In this document: piece by piece, positions 8,562 through 17,832 of the stretch
Layout: each line of letters begins with the position of its first letter
Position numbering within the stretch: position 1 is the stretch's first letter
From: Streptomyces sp. BA2
GTDB lineage: Bacteria > Actinomycetota > Actinomycetes > Streptomycetales > Streptomycetaceae
DNA length: 64,000 nt
NCBI RefSeq assembly: GCF_009769735.1
Contig: NZ_WSRO01000002.1
Coordinates: 6,150,001-6,214,000 of the forward strand
Direction of reading: 5' to 3'
The notes under the pieces: generated by a model
Seen by the model: the letters and a program-made list of their open reading frames with translations, nothing else
Told to the model about the DNA's origin: nothing
The model's database searches: none
Program-made: the position numbers and the translations under genes

Positions 8562-8627
8562 GGCCCTGGGCCCCGTACGGACTGGCCCCAGGGGTGCACT
8601 GACAGACAGGTCCCGTACTGTCGTTCC

Positions 8628-9716
8628 ATGCCACGCCGCACCGCGACGATGCTCGCCTCCACCCTGATGCTGATCGCGCTGCTCTGCGCCGGAGTCCTCA
8701 TCAAAGTGCCGTACTCGGAGATGTCCCCGGGTCCCACGGTGAACACCCTCGGCGACCACGGCGGCGAGCCGGTGCTGCAGATCTCCGGCCACAAGACCTA
8801 TCCGACGACCGGTCACCTCAACATGACGACGGTCCGGGTCACGAGCGCCGACTACAACATGAACATCGCGGAGGCCGTGTACGGCTGGCTGGCCCACGAC
8901 AACATCGTGGTGCCGCACGACACCCTCTACCCGAACGGCAAGACCGAGCAGCAGTCGACCCAGGAGAACGCCGAGGAGTTCAGCCAGTCCCAGGAGAGCG
9001 CCAAGGTCGCGGCGCTCAAGGAACTGGACCTCCCGGTGGAGTCCCAGGTCGTCGTCTCCACCGTCTTCAAGAACAGCCCCGCCGAGGGCAAGCTCCACGC
9101 CGGTGACGTCATCAGGAAGGTCGACGGCACGCCCGTGAAGGAGATGACGGACGTCGCCAAGCTGGTCACCAAGCACAAGCCGGGCCAGGACGTCGTCTTC
9201 AGTGTCGTCCCCGTCAAGGAGGCGGCCGCCGCGGAGAAGGCGGGCAAGGAGCCGACCCGGACGGACGACGTCAAGATCACCACGGAGAAGGCGCAGGACG
9301 GCCGTGCGATCGTCGGCATCGAAGCGGGCACCGATCACACGTTCCCGTTCACGATCGACATCAAGCTCGCCGATGTCGGCGGCCCCAGCGCCGGACTGAT
9401 GTTCGCGCTCGGCATCGTCGACAAGCTGACCCCGGACGACCTCACCGGCGGCAAATTCGTGGCCGGCACCGGCACGATCGACGCGAAGGGCAAGGTCGGC
9501 CCGATCGGCGGCATCGGCATGAAGACGGTCGGCGCGCGTGCCAAGGGCGCCGAGTACTTCCTGACGCCGAAGGACAACTGCGCCACGGCCGCCAAGGACG
9601 TCCCCGACGGCCTCACGCTGGTCAAGGTGGACACCATCGACGACGCGGTCGACGCACTCGACGACATCCGCAAGGGCGACACCGCGGACCTGCCGCAGTG
9701 CACGGTGAAGAAGTAG
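8628..9716 (+). CDS. YlbL-like membrane protease: PDZ domain plus Lon-type (S16) protease domain
   Basis: 362 residues. An N-terminal signal anchor (TMLASTLMLIALLCAGVLI, 7-25) is followed by a SPGPTVNTLG entry segment, a PDZ domain (about 130-210) and a Lon-like S16 domain (about 230-360). The catalytic Ser/Lys dyad is visible as VGGPSAGLMFALG (Ser) and IDAKGKVGPIGGI (Lys). Active site and PDZ domain are expected outside the cytoplasmic membrane. B. subtilis YlbL is the family model; substrates in actinobacteria are not established. It is convergent with the PPA1309 gene, and a perfect palindrome separates the two. Confidence 0.9.
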   Translation: MPRRTATMLASTLMLIALLCAGVLIKVPYSEMSPGPTVNTLGDHGGEPVLQISGHKTYPTTGHLNMTTVRVTSADYNMNIAEAVYGWLAHDNIVVPHDTLYPNGKTEQQSTQENAEEFSQSQESAKVAALKELDLPVESQVVVSTVFKNSPAEGKLHAGDVIRKVDGTPVKEMTDVAKLVTKHKPGQDVVFSVVPVKEAAAAEKAGKEPTRTDDVKITTEKAQDGRAIVGIEAGTDHTFPFTIDIKLADVGGPSAGLMFALGIVDKLTPDDLTGGKFVAGTGTIDAKGKVGPIGGIGMKTVGARAKGAEYFLTPKDNCATAAKDVPDGLTLVKVDTIDDAVDALDDIRKGDTADLPQCTVKK

Positions 9717-9740
9717 CGGCACGGACCACGGAGACAGAAG

Positions 9741-9770
9741 TACGCGGGTGGGGCCGGCCCCACCCGCGTA
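9741..9770. terminator. Bidirectional terminator palindrome
   Basis: A perfect 30-bp palindrome: TACGCGGGTGGGGCC pairs with GGCCCCACCCGCGTA. It lies between the 3' ends of the YlbL-like gene and the convergent PPA1309 gene, 24 bp and 16 bp from their stops, so it can end transcription from both sides. No U-tract is present, as usual in Streptomyces. Confidence 0.75.
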
Positions 9771-9786
9771 CGAGAACAGCGTGGTG

Positions 9787-10329
9787 TCAGTCGGCGAACG
9801 TGGCCGCCAGCGCGTCCGCGAGCCCCGGAACCAGGTCCGAGCCCGTGAGGACCTCGGTGGGCGAGTCCTTCTCGCGCAGCCGCAGGGCCGATTCGCGCGC
9901 ACCGTCACGCAGCACCGCCACCGTCATGCGGACCTCCTGGCGGTCCGGGTGCTCGGCCACCCACTTCGCGAGCTGAGCCTCGCCGAGCCCGTCGGGGACG
10001 GACGTCTCGGCCGACGGCGGCAGCATCAGGCGCTCCACCGTGAGGGCGCAGCCCACCACGGCGTCCGGCCAGGCGATGGTGCCGAGGAACTCGTCCAGCG
10101 GCTTGCCCTCCGGGATCTCCTCCTGCTCGATGGGGGTGAGGCCGGTTTCCTCGGGGGAGTTGTCGAGGCCGAGCTGGTTGGCAAGGCCGGGTTCTTGGGA
10201 GCGCAGTCGCGCCGTGTCGACGAGCGCGAAGAGGCGTGCGGGCCGGTCCCAGCCGATGCCGGACGCGTACTCATCGATCTCGAGTACGGCACGGGTGAGG
10301 GGGCTCGCTGCCATGGGAGTGTTGGACAT
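9787..10329 (-). CDS. PPA1309 family protein (actinobacterial, unknown function)
   Basis: 180 residues from ATG at 10329; a GTG two codons earlier sits too close to the GAGGCAGGA ribosome-binding site. Recognised by LTRAVLEIDEYASGIGWDRPARLFALVDTA and the following acidic middle (EQEEIPEGKPLDEFLGTIAWPDAVVGCAL). It is a soluble protein without signal or membrane segment. The family is widely conserved in Actinobacteria, commonly beside the UPF0182 gene as here (divergent), but I know of no biochemical role. Confidence 0.82.
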   Translation of the reverse strand: MSNTPMAASPLTRAVLEIDEYASGIGWDRPARLFALVDTARLRSQEPGLANQLGLDNSPEETGLTPIEQEEIPEGKPLDEFLGTIAWPDAVVGCALTVERLMLPPSAETSVPDGLGEAQLAKWVAEHPDRQEVRMTVAVLRDGARESALRLREKDSPTEVLTGSDLVPGLADALAATFAD

Positions 10330-10463
10330 GGTCACAATCCTGCCTCGTTAGTCCCGAGAAACGGGAACCGAGTAAAGCGTAGGTAAGTTGCATAGGTGTG
10401 GGTCCACGATCACAGGGCCCTGACGGATCAACAGAATCAACATCGAACTTCGAGGTGCGCACC

Positions 10464-13400
10464 TTGGCTTTCCAGATGCCGGACCGCGGCGGAGGCCCGA
10501 CGGGGCCACGGATCAGAGTGGGCCGACCGTCCCGTCGCGTCCGGACCCTGCTCATGACACTGGGCATCCTGGCTGTACTCGCCATGGTGTTCGTCATGTT
10601 CGCGGGGTTCTGGACGGACTGGCTCTGGTACCGCTCGGTCAACTATTCGTCGGTCTTCACGACGACCCTGTGGACCAAGATCGGCCTGTTCTCCGTCTTC
10701 GGCCTCCTGATGGCGGCCGCGGTCGGACTGAACATCTGGCTGGCGCACCGGCTGCGCCCGCCACTGAGCGCCATGTCGATGGAGCAGCAGAGCCTCGACC
10801 GGTACCGCATGAGCATCGCGCCGTACAAGAAGTGGCTGCTGCTCGGCATCGCCACGCTCGTCGGCCTGATCGCGGGCGCGTCGGCCGCCGGCCAGTGGCG
10901 CACATGGCTCCTGTGGGTGAACGGCGTCTCCTTCAATCAGAAGGACCCGCAGTTCCACCTGGACGTGTCGTTCTTCGCGTTCGACCTGCCCTGGTACCGC
11001 TTCCTGCTGGGCTTCGGCTTCGCGGCGACGGTGCTCTCCCTGATCGCCGCCGCCCTCACGCACTACCTGTACGGCGGGCTGCGGATCACCAGCCCCGGCG
11101 CGCGCGCCACGGCGGCGTCCACCGGGCACCTGTCGGTGCTGCTCGGCGTCTTCGTGACGCTCAAGGCAGTGGCGTACTGGCTCGACCGGTACGGCCTCGC
11201 GGTGAAGTCCAGTGACTTCAAGGCGACGGGCGACTGGACGGGCCTTCGCTACGTGGACGCGAACGCGTATCTGCCGGCGAAGACCATCCTGTTCTGCATC
11301 GCCGTCATCTGCGCCCTGCTCTTCTTCGGGACGCTGTGGCGGCGCACCTGGCAGCTGCCGGTCATCGGCTTCGGCCTGATGGTCCTCTCCGCCATCCTCA
11401 TCGGCGGCCTGTACCCGGCCATCGTGCAGAAGTTCCAGGTCCAGCCGAACGAGCAGGCCAAGGAAGCGCCGTACATCGAGAAGAACATCGAGGCGACGCG
11501 CAACGCGTACGGCATCAGCGGCGTGAAGCCCGAGGACTACAAGGGCGCGGGCAAGGCCGACGAGGATCCCAAGAAGAAGCGCGACGACGCGGACTCGGCC
11601 GCCAACTACCGGCTGAACGACCCGAACATCGTCTCGCCGACGTTCCAGCAGTTGGAGCAGGAGCGCGAGTACTACCGCTTCCCGAGGACCCTGGACGTGG
11701 ACCGCTACAACGGCCAGGACACCGTCGTCGGTCTGCGTGAGCTGAGCCTCGACAAGCTCGACAAGCGCAACTGGATCAACGACCACTTCGCCTACACCCA
11801 CGGCTACGGCATGGTCACGGCCAAGGGCACGGAGACGAAGAAGGGCTCCAAGGGCGCTCCGGACTTCACGAACTACGGCCTGCCGACCACCGGCAACCTC
11901 GGCGAGTACGAGCAGCGGATCTACTACGGCGAGAAGACCACCCAGTACTCGATCGTGGGCGGGCCCCAGAAGGAGCTCGACTACGAAGAGGACGGCGGAG
12001 GCCAGAAGACCTACAGCTACAAGGGCGACAGCGGGGTCAACCTCTCCAACCCGATCAACCGCGCCGCGTACGCGGTGTCCTTCGGCGAACCCCAGATGCT
12101 GTACTCGGGCGCCATCGGCGAGGGGTCGCGGATCCTCTACAACCGCACCCCCAAGGAGCGCGTCGAGTCGGTGGCTCCCTGGCTGACCATCGACGGCGAC
12201 ACGTACCCGACGGTGGTCGACGGCAAGATCCAGTGGGTCGTCGACGCCTACACGACCAGCAACGGCTATCCGTACGCCTCGCGGACCACGCTCGGCGACA
12301 CCACGGCCGACTCGCTGTCCGAGTCCGACGACGCGCGCGCGGTGGTGGCCCAGCAGAACCGGGTCAACTACATCCGCAACTCGGTGAAGGCGACCGTCGA
12401 CGCGTACACCGGAGAGGTCAAGCTCTACACCTGGGACGAGAAGGACCCGGTCCTGAAGACCTGGAAGAAGGCGTTCCCGGACACCGTCAAGGACAAGGGC
12501 GAGATCCCCAAGACCCTGATGGACCACCTGCGCTACCCCCAGGACATGTTCAAGGTGCAGCGCGAGCTCCTGACGCTCTACCACGTCACGGATCCCGGCC
12601 AGTTCTACAACGCGAGTGACGCCTGGCAGGTGCCGAACGACCCGACGAAGAAGGACAACAGCGCGGTCCCGCCGTACTACCTGTCCATGAAGTCGCCGGG
12701 ACAGACGCAGCAGCAGTTCTCGCTGACGACGACGTTCACCCCCAGCGGGCGCCCGAACCTACGCGCCTTCATGACGGTCGACGCCGACGCCAGAAGCAAG
12801 AACTTCGGCACGATGAAGCTGCTGAGAGTCACGGGCGACGTGGACGGCCCGGAACAGGTCCAGAACAAGCTGAACTCGATGACCGAGGTCGGTAACTTCG
12901 TCCGGGACATGAAGGGCGCCGACTCCGACGTCCTCTACGGAAATCTGCTGACCGTGCCACTGGACGACGGGTTCCTCTACGTCGAGCCCGTGTACGTACA
13001 GGGACGTAAATCGGCGTATCCGCTCCTGAAGAAGGTGGCGGTGTCCTACGGCACGGAGACCGCGTTCGCGGACTCCCTGAGCGACGGCCTCAACCAGGTC
13101 TTCGGCGCCGAGGGGACCACCAAGCCACCGGCCGAGGACCCGGACGAGCCGGCCGATCCGACCGATCCGCCCAAGACGAACGACCCGACGGTGCAGGCTG
13201 CCCTCGACGACGCCCAGAAGGCGTTCGAGGACGGGCAGACGGCCCTGAAGGACGGCGACTGGAAGGCCTACGGCGAAGCGCAGGAGAAGCTCGAGGACGC
13301 CCTGCAGCGAGCCGAGGACGCCCAGGCCGCGGCGGACAAGAAGGACGACAAGAACGCGGATAAGAACGGCGACAAGGACGGCGACAAGAACGGCGGCTGA
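10464..13400 (+). CDS. UPF0182 family large membrane protein
   Basis: 978 residues if started at TTG 10464, which has GAGG eight bases upstream; in-frame starts at 10455 (GTG) and 10398 are alternatives. The N-terminal ~320 residues hold about seven membrane segments ([38 protein letters not shown], and others), including the family motif [11 protein letters not shown]. The large remainder is predicted extracytoplasmic ([35 protein letters not shown]), ending in a low-complexity Lys/Asp/Asn tail of about 40 residues. UPF0182 proteins are conserved in Actinobacteria and Cyanobacteria; their function is unknown. A tRNA gene follows 50 bp after the stop. Confidence 0.9.
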   Translation: MAFQMPDRGGGPTGPRIRVGRPSRRVRTLLMTLGILAVLAMVFVMFAGFWTDWLWYRSVNYSSVFTTTLWTKIGLFSVFGLLMAAAVGLNIWLAHRLRPPLSAMSMEQQSLDRYRMSIAPYKKWLLLGIATLVGLIAGASAAGQWRTWLLWVNGVSFNQKDPQFHLDVSFFAFDLPWYRFLLGFGFAATVLSLIAAALTHYLYGGLRITSPGARATAASTGHLSVLLGVFVTLKAVAYWLDRYGLAVKSSDFKATGDWTGLRYVDANAYLPAKTILFCIAVICALLFFGTLWRRTWQLPVIGFGLMVLSAILIGGLYPAIVQKFQVQPNEQAKEAPYIEKNIEATRNAYGISGVKPEDYKGAGKADEDPKKKRDDADSAANYRLNDPNIVSPTFQQLEQEREYYRFPRTLDVDRYNGQDTVVGLRELSLDKLDKRNWINDHFAYTHGYGMVTAKGTETKKGSKGAPDFTNYGLPTTGNLGEYEQRIYYGEKTTQYSIVGGPQKELDYEEDGGGQKTYSYKGDSGVNLSNPINRAAYAVSFGEPQMLYSGAIGEGSRILYNRTPKERVESVAPWLTIDGDTYPTVVDGKIQWVVDAYTTSNGYPYASRTTLGDTTADSLSESDDARAVVAQQNRVNYIRNSVKATVDAYTGEVKLYTWDEKDPVLKTWKKAFPDTVKDKGEIPKTLMDHLRYPQDMFKVQRELLTLYHVTDPGQFYNASDAWQVPNDPTKKDNSAVPPYYLSMKSPGQTQQQFSLTTTFTPSGRPNLRAFMTVDADARSKNFGTMKLLRVTGDVDGPEQVQNKLNSMTEVGNFVRDMKGADSDVLYGNLLTVPLDDGFLYVEPVYVQGRKSAYPLLKKVAVSYGTETAFADSLSDGLNQVFGAEGTTKPPAEDPDEPADPTDPPKTNDPTVQAALDDAQKAFEDGQTALKDGDWKAYGEAQEKLEDALQRAEDAQAAADKKDDKNADKNGDKDGDKNGG

Positions 13401-13426
13401 CCAGCTGCGAAACACCCCCTCCGCGC

Positions 13427-13450
13427 CGTGGTACGGTTTGAACACAACGG
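13427..13450 (+). promoter_or_regulatory. Promoter/leader of first tRNA-fMet gene
   Basis: The sequence GTACGGTTTGAACACAACGG directly precedes the tRNA. GTACGGTT and AACACAACGG recur at the same distance before the second copy at 15622, so they are probably the -10 region (TACGGT) and the transcribed leader. Sequence further upstream is not shared. Confidence 0.5.
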
Positions 13451-13524
13451 CGCGGGGTGGAGCAGCTCGGTAGCTCGCTGGGCTCATAACCCAGAGGTCG
13501 CAGGTTCAAATCCTGTCCCCGCTA
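13451..13524 (+). tRNA. Initiator tRNA-fMet (CAT), copy 1
   Basis: A 74-nt cloverleaf with anticodon CAT in the loop GGGCTCATAACCC. Three consecutive G:C pairs in the anticodon stem and an unpaired C1:U72 end of the acceptor stem (CGCGGGG against CCCCGCT) identify it as initiator rather than elongator. The T-loop GGTTCAAATCC is standard. The 3' CCA is not encoded (the sequence continues CTA). The gene is identical over all 74 nt to the copy at 15622. Confidence 0.96.
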
Positions 13525-13533
13525 CTAGAAGAT

Positions 13534-13566
13534 GAAGGCCCGGATCCTTATCGGATCCGGGCCTTC
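13534..13566 (+). terminator. Terminator after tRNA-fMet copy 1
   Basis: Perfect 14-bp stem: GAAGGCCCGGATCC pairs with GGATCCGGGCCTTC around a 5-nt loop, starting 9 bp after the tRNA end. Placement and strength fit an intrinsic tRNA terminator without a long U-tract. Confidence 0.8.
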
Positions 13567-13744
13567 GTCGTGTGTGCCCGGGGTCCGTGGCGTCGTGCGC
13601 TGGTCTGTGCGAACCGTGCTCCGCCCGGGGGGAGTTGGGAAAACTGTGTTTCACTTATCTCTCTGTGGGCATGTCGACAAAACGCTGAAGTGACCTCACT
13701 GGCTGCGGTATACCAGGTGTACCCAGGTTGCAGGTGGTGCGACG

Positions 13745-15541
13745 ATGGACGTTATGGGGGACAAGGCAACTCTGTTGGAGACAGGGCGGTTTGTGCAGCC
13801 GGCCGACCGGGAGGATCCCGGGGCGGCCGCCGACGAGATGCGCCATCGGCTGGCCGCCGAGGCCGGAGACGTCGACGCGATGAGCGTCCTCGGAAGCCTT
13901 CTGCTGCGCCGCGGTGATCTCGACGGGGCCGAATCTTTACTGCGCGCTGCGACCGCCGAGGGCGACCGTGCCGCTGCCAACAACCTCGGAGTCCTCCTCC
14001 ACCAGCGCGGATACGCCGACGAGGCGGCCGGCTGGTGGCGGGTCGCCGCCGTCGCCGGTTCCGCCGCGGCCGCTCACGCGCTCGGACGGCACCACCGCGA
14101 GCGCGGCGACGAGCCCGCTGCGGAGTACTGGCTGCGGCAGTCCGCCGAGCAGGGCCACGCCCTGGGTGCCTACGCCCTCGCCGATCTTCTGGAGCACCGC
14201 GGAGACGTCGGCGCCGAGCGCTGGATGCGGGCATCGGCCGAGCGCGGTCACCGCGAGGCCGCGTACCGGATCGCCCGCGCCCTCGACCGGCGCGCCACAG
14301 CCGAGCGCACCGACGACGGAGGCGGACGTTCCGCTGCCGCCGAGGCCGAGCAGTGGTACCGCCAGGCCGCCGCGCGCGGTCACCGGCGGGCCGCGCTGCA
14401 CCTCGGCGCGATCCTGGAGCAGCGCGGCGAGCTGAAGGAGGCGGGGCGCTGGTACCTGAACTCCGCGAAGGACGGGGAGGCGCGTGCCGCCTGCGCCCTC
14501 GGCTTCCTGCTGCGTGACGCGGGCGACGAGGAGAGCGCCGCCGTCTGGTGGCTGAAAGCGGCCCAGGACGGCGACGGGAACGCCGCGAACGCCCTGGGCG
14601 CGCTGCATGCCGAGCGGGGCGAGACCCAGACCGCCGAGCGGTGGTACAGGGCGGCCATGGACGCGGGCGACGTGAACGGCGCGTACAACCTCGGTCTGCT
14701 CTGCGCCGAGCAGGGGCGGACCGCGCAGGCCGACCAGTGGTACAGGCGCGCCGCGTACGCCGGTCACCGCGAGGCCGCCAACGCGCTCGCCGTGCTGCTG
14801 CTCCAGGGCGGCGACGCGGCCGGCGCCGAGCCGTGGTTCTCCAAGGCCGCGGAGGCGGGCAGCGTGGACGCGGCCTTCAACCTCGGGATTCTGTACGCGT
14901 CCCGTGACGACGAGGGCTCCGCCCTGCCCTGGTACGAGCGTGCGGCGGCCGCCGGGCACACCGAGGCCGCGCTCCAGGTCGGCACCGCGCGGCTGCGGGA
15001 AGGCGACGAGCAGGACGCCGAGCGGCATCTGCGGTGCGCTGCCGGTGGCGGCAGCGCGGAGGCGGCGTACCGGCTCGGCACCGTGCTCGACGCGCGGCGG
15101 TCCGCCGCGGGCCCGCCCGCCCTCGGGGAGCCCGCCGCGGAGAAGACCGAGTGCGAGGAGTGGTACGAGCGGGCGGCACAGCAGGGGCACCGGCGGGCGC
15201 AGGTGCGGGTCGGGATGCTGGCCGCGGGGCGCGGTGACGTCGTCGAGGCGGCGCGGTGGTACCGCCTCGCGGCGGACGCGGGCAGCCGGAACGGCGCGTT
15301 CAACCTGGGGCTGCTGCTTGCCCGCGAGGGCAGTGAGCCCGAGGCCGCGCTGTGGTGGACGCGGGCCGCTGACGCGGGGCACGGGCGGGCCGCGCTGCGG
15401 CTTGCGCTGCTTTACGCTCGGCGCGGGCAGCTGGTCGAGGGGCAGCGGTGGGCTTCCCGTGCGGTCGAGCTTGGGCCTGCCGAGGTTTCCGAGCGGGCGG
15501 CTCGCTTGCGCGAGGCGCTTCAGCAGGAGCTGACCGCGTAG
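13745..15541 (+). CDS. Sel1/TPR-repeat protein
   Basis: 598 residues built almost entirely of about 36-residue Sel1-like units (A..G...AA..LG.L...RGD...AE.WY..AA..G), at least a dozen copies from residue 40 to the end; examples are AAHALGRHHRERGDEPAAEYW and GAYNLGLLCAEQGRTAQADQWY. No signal peptide or membrane segment. Such alpha/alpha solenoids mediate protein-protein contacts; no partner can be named. The ATG at 13745 has AGGTGG upstream; a second ATG at 13754 is possible. The gene lies between two identical initiator tRNA genes and so is bracketed by direct repeats. Codon use resembles neighbours. Confidence 0.88.
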   Translation: MDVMGDKATLLETGRFVQPADREDPGAAADEMRHRLAAEAGDVDAMSVLGSLLLRRGDLDGAESLLRAATAEGDRAAANNLGVLLHQRGYADEAAGWWRVAAVAGSAAAAHALGRHHRERGDEPAAEYWLRQSAEQGHALGAYALADLLEHRGDVGAERWMRASAERGHREAAYRIARALDRRATAERTDDGGGRSAAAEAEQWYRQAAARGHRRAALHLGAILEQRGELKEAGRWYLNSAKDGEARAACALGFLLRDAGDEESAAVWWLKAAQDGDGNAANALGALHAERGETQTAERWYRAAMDAGDVNGAYNLGLLCAEQGRTAQADQWYRRAAYAGHREAANALAVLLLQGGDAAGAEPWFSKAAEAGSVDAAFNLGILYASRDDEGSALPWYERAAAAGHTEAALQVGTARLREGDEQDAERHLRCAAGGGSAEAAYRLGTVLDARRSAAGPPALGEPAAEKTECEEWYERAAQQGHRRAQVRVGMLAAGRGDVVEAARWYRLAADAGSRNGAFNLGLLLAREGSEPEAALWWTRAADAGHGRAALRLALLYARRGQLVEGQRWASRAVELGPAEVSERAARLREALQQELTA

Positions 15542-15621
15542 CTCCTGCGGCTGCCCACAGCCGGTGCGCGGAACGGATTTGCGCTGGTCGTCGCGCTTGA
15601 CGTACGGTTACAACACAACGG

Positions 15622-15695
15622 CGCGGGGTGGAGCAGCTCGGTAGCTCGCTGGGCTCATAACCCAGAGGTCGCAGGTTCAAATCCTGTCCCCGCTA
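15622..15695 (+). tRNA. Initiator tRNA-fMet (CAT), copy 2
   Basis: Identical over all 74 nt to the copy at 13451, including the C1:U72 mismatch and three G:C pairs in the anticodon stem. The upstream leader AACACAACGG and the -10-like TACGGTT are also shared; here a TTGACG lies just before them. The 3' CCA is not encoded. Confidence 0.96.
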
Positions 15696-15702
15696 CTAAA
15701 GG

Positions 15703-15742
15703 CCAAGGGCCGGAAAGCTTTTCGAAGCTTTCCGGCCCTTGG
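15703..15742. terminator. Strong terminator after tRNA-fMet copy 2
   Basis: Perfect 18-bp stem with a TTCG tetraloop: CCAAGGGCCGGAAAGCTT pairs with AAGCTTTCCGGCCCTTGG. It starts 7 bp after the tRNA and also lies 36 bp downstream of the convergent ABC-transporter operon, so it can serve both. Confidence 0.85.
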
Positions 15743-15778
15743 TGCGTAACGGGCCCCGTTTGGTGCGTAACCGGACCG

Positions 15779-16957
15779 CTACCGCTTGTGGCCCACGGCC
15801 TCCTCGTACAGCCTGCGGTCCACCGCCTTCTTCTCCGGGACCTTGTCGCCCTCGGCGACGCCCGCAGCCTCGTACGCCGCCTGGAGCCGGTCCGTCGTGC
15901 CGGCCCGGATCTCCCAGTCCATGCGCAGTGACGGAGTCGACCTCAGGACCGCCTCGTCGGTCTTCAGGAGCTTCGCGAGCTCGGCCACGAAGGCCTTGTC
16001 CGCCTTGTAGTCACCGGCGAAGTACGTGTTCACGGTCCTGATGTACGCGCGCAGCAGCGCGACGCCCGCGTCCGGGTCCTTGGTCAGGAGGTTGGGGCCG
16101 AACAGGAGGCCGCCGAGCGGCTCGCCCCGCGGCTGGCCGCCGAGGAAGGCGTACTGCTTGTCGCCGTCGACCTTGCGCCAGACCGGGTCGAGGAGCCAGG
16201 CGGAGTCGGTGCCGCCGTTCTGGAGTGCCGTCAGGACGTCCGCCGAACCCAGCTGCTGGAACTGGATCTTGTCGAGGCCGCCGCCGTGCTTCTTCAGGGC
16301 CTTGCCCATGGGGTACGCGATGACCGAGCCCTTGCCGATCATGGTGCCGAGCTTGCGGCCCGCCATAGGGACGTGGTCCGCGCTCTCGCCCTTCTTCAGC
16401 TTCACCCACAGGCCGCTCTTGGACTTCGGGTCGGGGGAGAAGTTCCCGGCAGCCCACTTGATGGTGAAGCCGCCCGTGATGCCGTTCATGACGGCGGCCT
16501 CCGGGGCGGCCCACTGGGCGTCGATGTCTCCCTTGGCGAGGAGCGGGAGGGCGTCGGGGGTGGGGAGCACCTTGAGGTGGACGTTCAGGCCTTCCTTCTT
16601 GAACTCGCCCTTCTGCACGGCCATTTGGAGGGGGGCGACGTACTCGGCGCTGAGTGTGCCGGTCGCGATGGTGAGGCTGCGCTCCTTGGGCAGGGGGCGC
16701 GGGGCCGGGGCGCCCTTGTCGCAGCGGGCGGGCGCGCGGTCCTTGGCGAGGTCGGACGGGTCCGTCCAGCTGCCCTTGCCGCAGCCGGGGACCGCCTTGA
16801 TGGTGCGGGGCTTCGCGGGCGCCGCCGAGTCCGTGGTGTCGTCCTCCTTCGCGCAGCCCGCGGAGGCGAGCAGCGAGCCCGCCAGGAGCAGCGTGAGGGC
16901 CGAGACGCGGGTGCGGGTATGCATGGGGCCTCCGAGCGCATTCGTACGTACGTTCAT
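15779..16957 (-). CDS. ABC transporter substrate-binding lipoprotein (nitrate/sulfonate/taurine type)
   Basis: 392 residues from ATG at 16957, which overlaps the permease stop (ATGA); an internal ATG at 16924 would give a more typical signal peptide. A lipobox LLASAGC marks lipid attachment. Between the lipid anchor and the binding domain is an unusual ~60-residue segment with two cysteines (PGCGKGSW and PARCDKG). The SsuA/NMT1-like fold begins near RSLTIATGTLSAEYVAPLQMA and continues with KGDIDAQWAAPEAAVMNG. It should deliver a small sulfur or nitrogen compound to the permease encoded upstream; the true ligand cannot be read from sequence. Confidence 0.88.
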   Translation of the reverse strand: MNVRTNALGGPMHTRTRVSALTLLLAGSLLASAGCAKEDDTTDSAAPAKPRTIKAVPGCGKGSWTDPSDLAKDRAPARCDKGAPAPRPLPKERSLTIATGTLSAEYVAPLQMAVQKGEFKKEGLNVHLKVLPTPDALPLLAKGDIDAQWAAPEAAVMNGITGGFTIKWAAGNFSPDPKSKSGLWVKLKKGESADHVPMAGRKLGTMIGKGSVIAYPMGKALKKHGGGLDKIQFQQLGSADVLTALQNGGTDSAWLLDPVWRKVDGDKQYAFLGGQPRGEPLGGLLFGPNLLTKDPDAGVALLRAYIRTVNTYFAGDYKADKAFVAELAKLLKTDEAVLRSTPSLRMDWEIRAGTTDRLQAAYEAAGVAEGDKVPEKKAVDRRLYEEAVGHKR

Positions 16958-17832
16958 GACTGGCTTCTGCCGCGGTCGCGCGGGGCCCACGGGGTGAGCA
17001 ACCGGCCCGCGATGCGCACCAGTTCGGAGAAGACGACGCCGAGCACGGCCACGCAGACGATGCCGACGAACATCACGTCGTTCTGGAACAGCGCCCGGGA
17101 GTCGAAGATCAGGTGGCCGAGGCCGTTCGACGCCGCGATCTGCTCCGACGCCACGATCACCAGGACCGCGACGCCCGCCGCGATCCGCGCGCCCACGAGC
17201 ACGGCGGGCAGCGAGGCGGGCAGCAGGACGTGGCGGAACATCTGCCACGGCGAGGCGCCGAAGACCTGGCCGGCGTCGCGATGCCCTGAGGGCACGGCGA
17301 GCACCGCCGCCATCGTCGAGATCCAGACGAAGAAGAAGACGGTGGCCGCCACGAGCGCGATCTGCGGGCCCTCCCCGAGGCCGAACATGTTCAGGAAGAC
17401 GGGCAGCAGGGCCAGCTTCGGTACGACGTACAGCGCGTCCAGGAGCGGTTCGAGCGCCGCGCGCACGAGGGAGAGCGAGCCCATGAGGAGGCCGAGCGCG
17501 TAGCCGGTGACCGTGCCGATCGCGTAGCCGGCGAGCACGCGCTTGAGCGTGGCCCAGACGTCGGGCCACAGGTCGCCGTCCGCCGCGCGCTCCCAGCCGT
17601 CCTCGAGGATGGTCTGGGGAGCGGGGTAGACGCGGTCGTCGATCCAGGCCTGGGTGGCGGCCAGCTGCCAGAGGAGGATCAGGGCGAGGGGGACGGCGAC
17701 GGCGAGGCCGGTCTCCAGGGTGCGGCGCCTGCGGTGGGTGCGGGCGGGGTGCAGTTCCTGGGGGCCGGGCTTGCGGACGAGCACGCCGTCCTGGGGTTCT
17801 TCGGGCGCTCTGGGTGAGGTGGTCGTCGTCAT
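16954..17832 (-). CDS. ABC transporter permease (SsuC/TauC type)
   Basis: 292 residues from ATG at 17832, overlapping the ATPase stop by 4 bp. After a cytoplasmic Pro-rich N-terminus the protein has about six membrane segments (LAVAVPLALILLWQLAA, AIGTVTGYALGLLMGSLSLV, IALVAATVFFFVWISTMAAV, and others). The EAA loop that contacts the ATPase is recognisable at about 197-216 (HRDAGQVFGASPWQMFRHVL). Together with the lipoprotein and the ATPase it forms a complete importer of the nitrate/sulfonate/taurine family. Confidence 0.9.
   Translation of the reverse strand: MTTTTSPRAPEEPQDGVLVRKPGPQELHPARTHRRRRTLETGLAVAVPLALILLWQLAATQAWIDDRVYPAPQTILEDGWERAADGDLWPDVWATLKRVLAGYAIGTVTGYALGLLMGSLSLVRAALEPLLDALYVVPKLALLPVFLNMFGLGEGPQIALVAATVFFFVWISTMAAVLAVPSGHRDAGQVFGASPWQMFRHVLLPASLPAVLVGARIAAGVAVLVIVASEQIAASNGLGHLIFDSRALFQNDVMFVGIVCVAVLGVVFSELVRIAGRLLTPWAPRDRGRSQS

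Noticed and set aside
10437..12584. 715-residue minus-strand frame opposite UPF0182
   Set aside because: Shadow of the UPF0182 gene; composition typical of reverse-frame reading and no start with RBS.
13090..13509. Minus-strand frame starting MNLRPLGYEPSELPS over tRNA-fMet copy 1 (and the same at 15300-15680 over copy 2)
   Set aside because: These peptides are translations of the tRNA antisense strand, a well-known source of false ORFs; no coding signal beyond it.
13707..13722. GGTATACC and GGTGTACC tandem palindromes upstream of the Sel1 gene
   Set aside because: Short, and half is likely the -10 region; not enough to call an operator.
13451..15695. Integrated element using tRNA-fMet as attachment site
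   Set aside because: The repeats cover whole tRNA genes with their leaders, and no integrase, excisionase or phage gene lies between them; tandem duplication explains it better.
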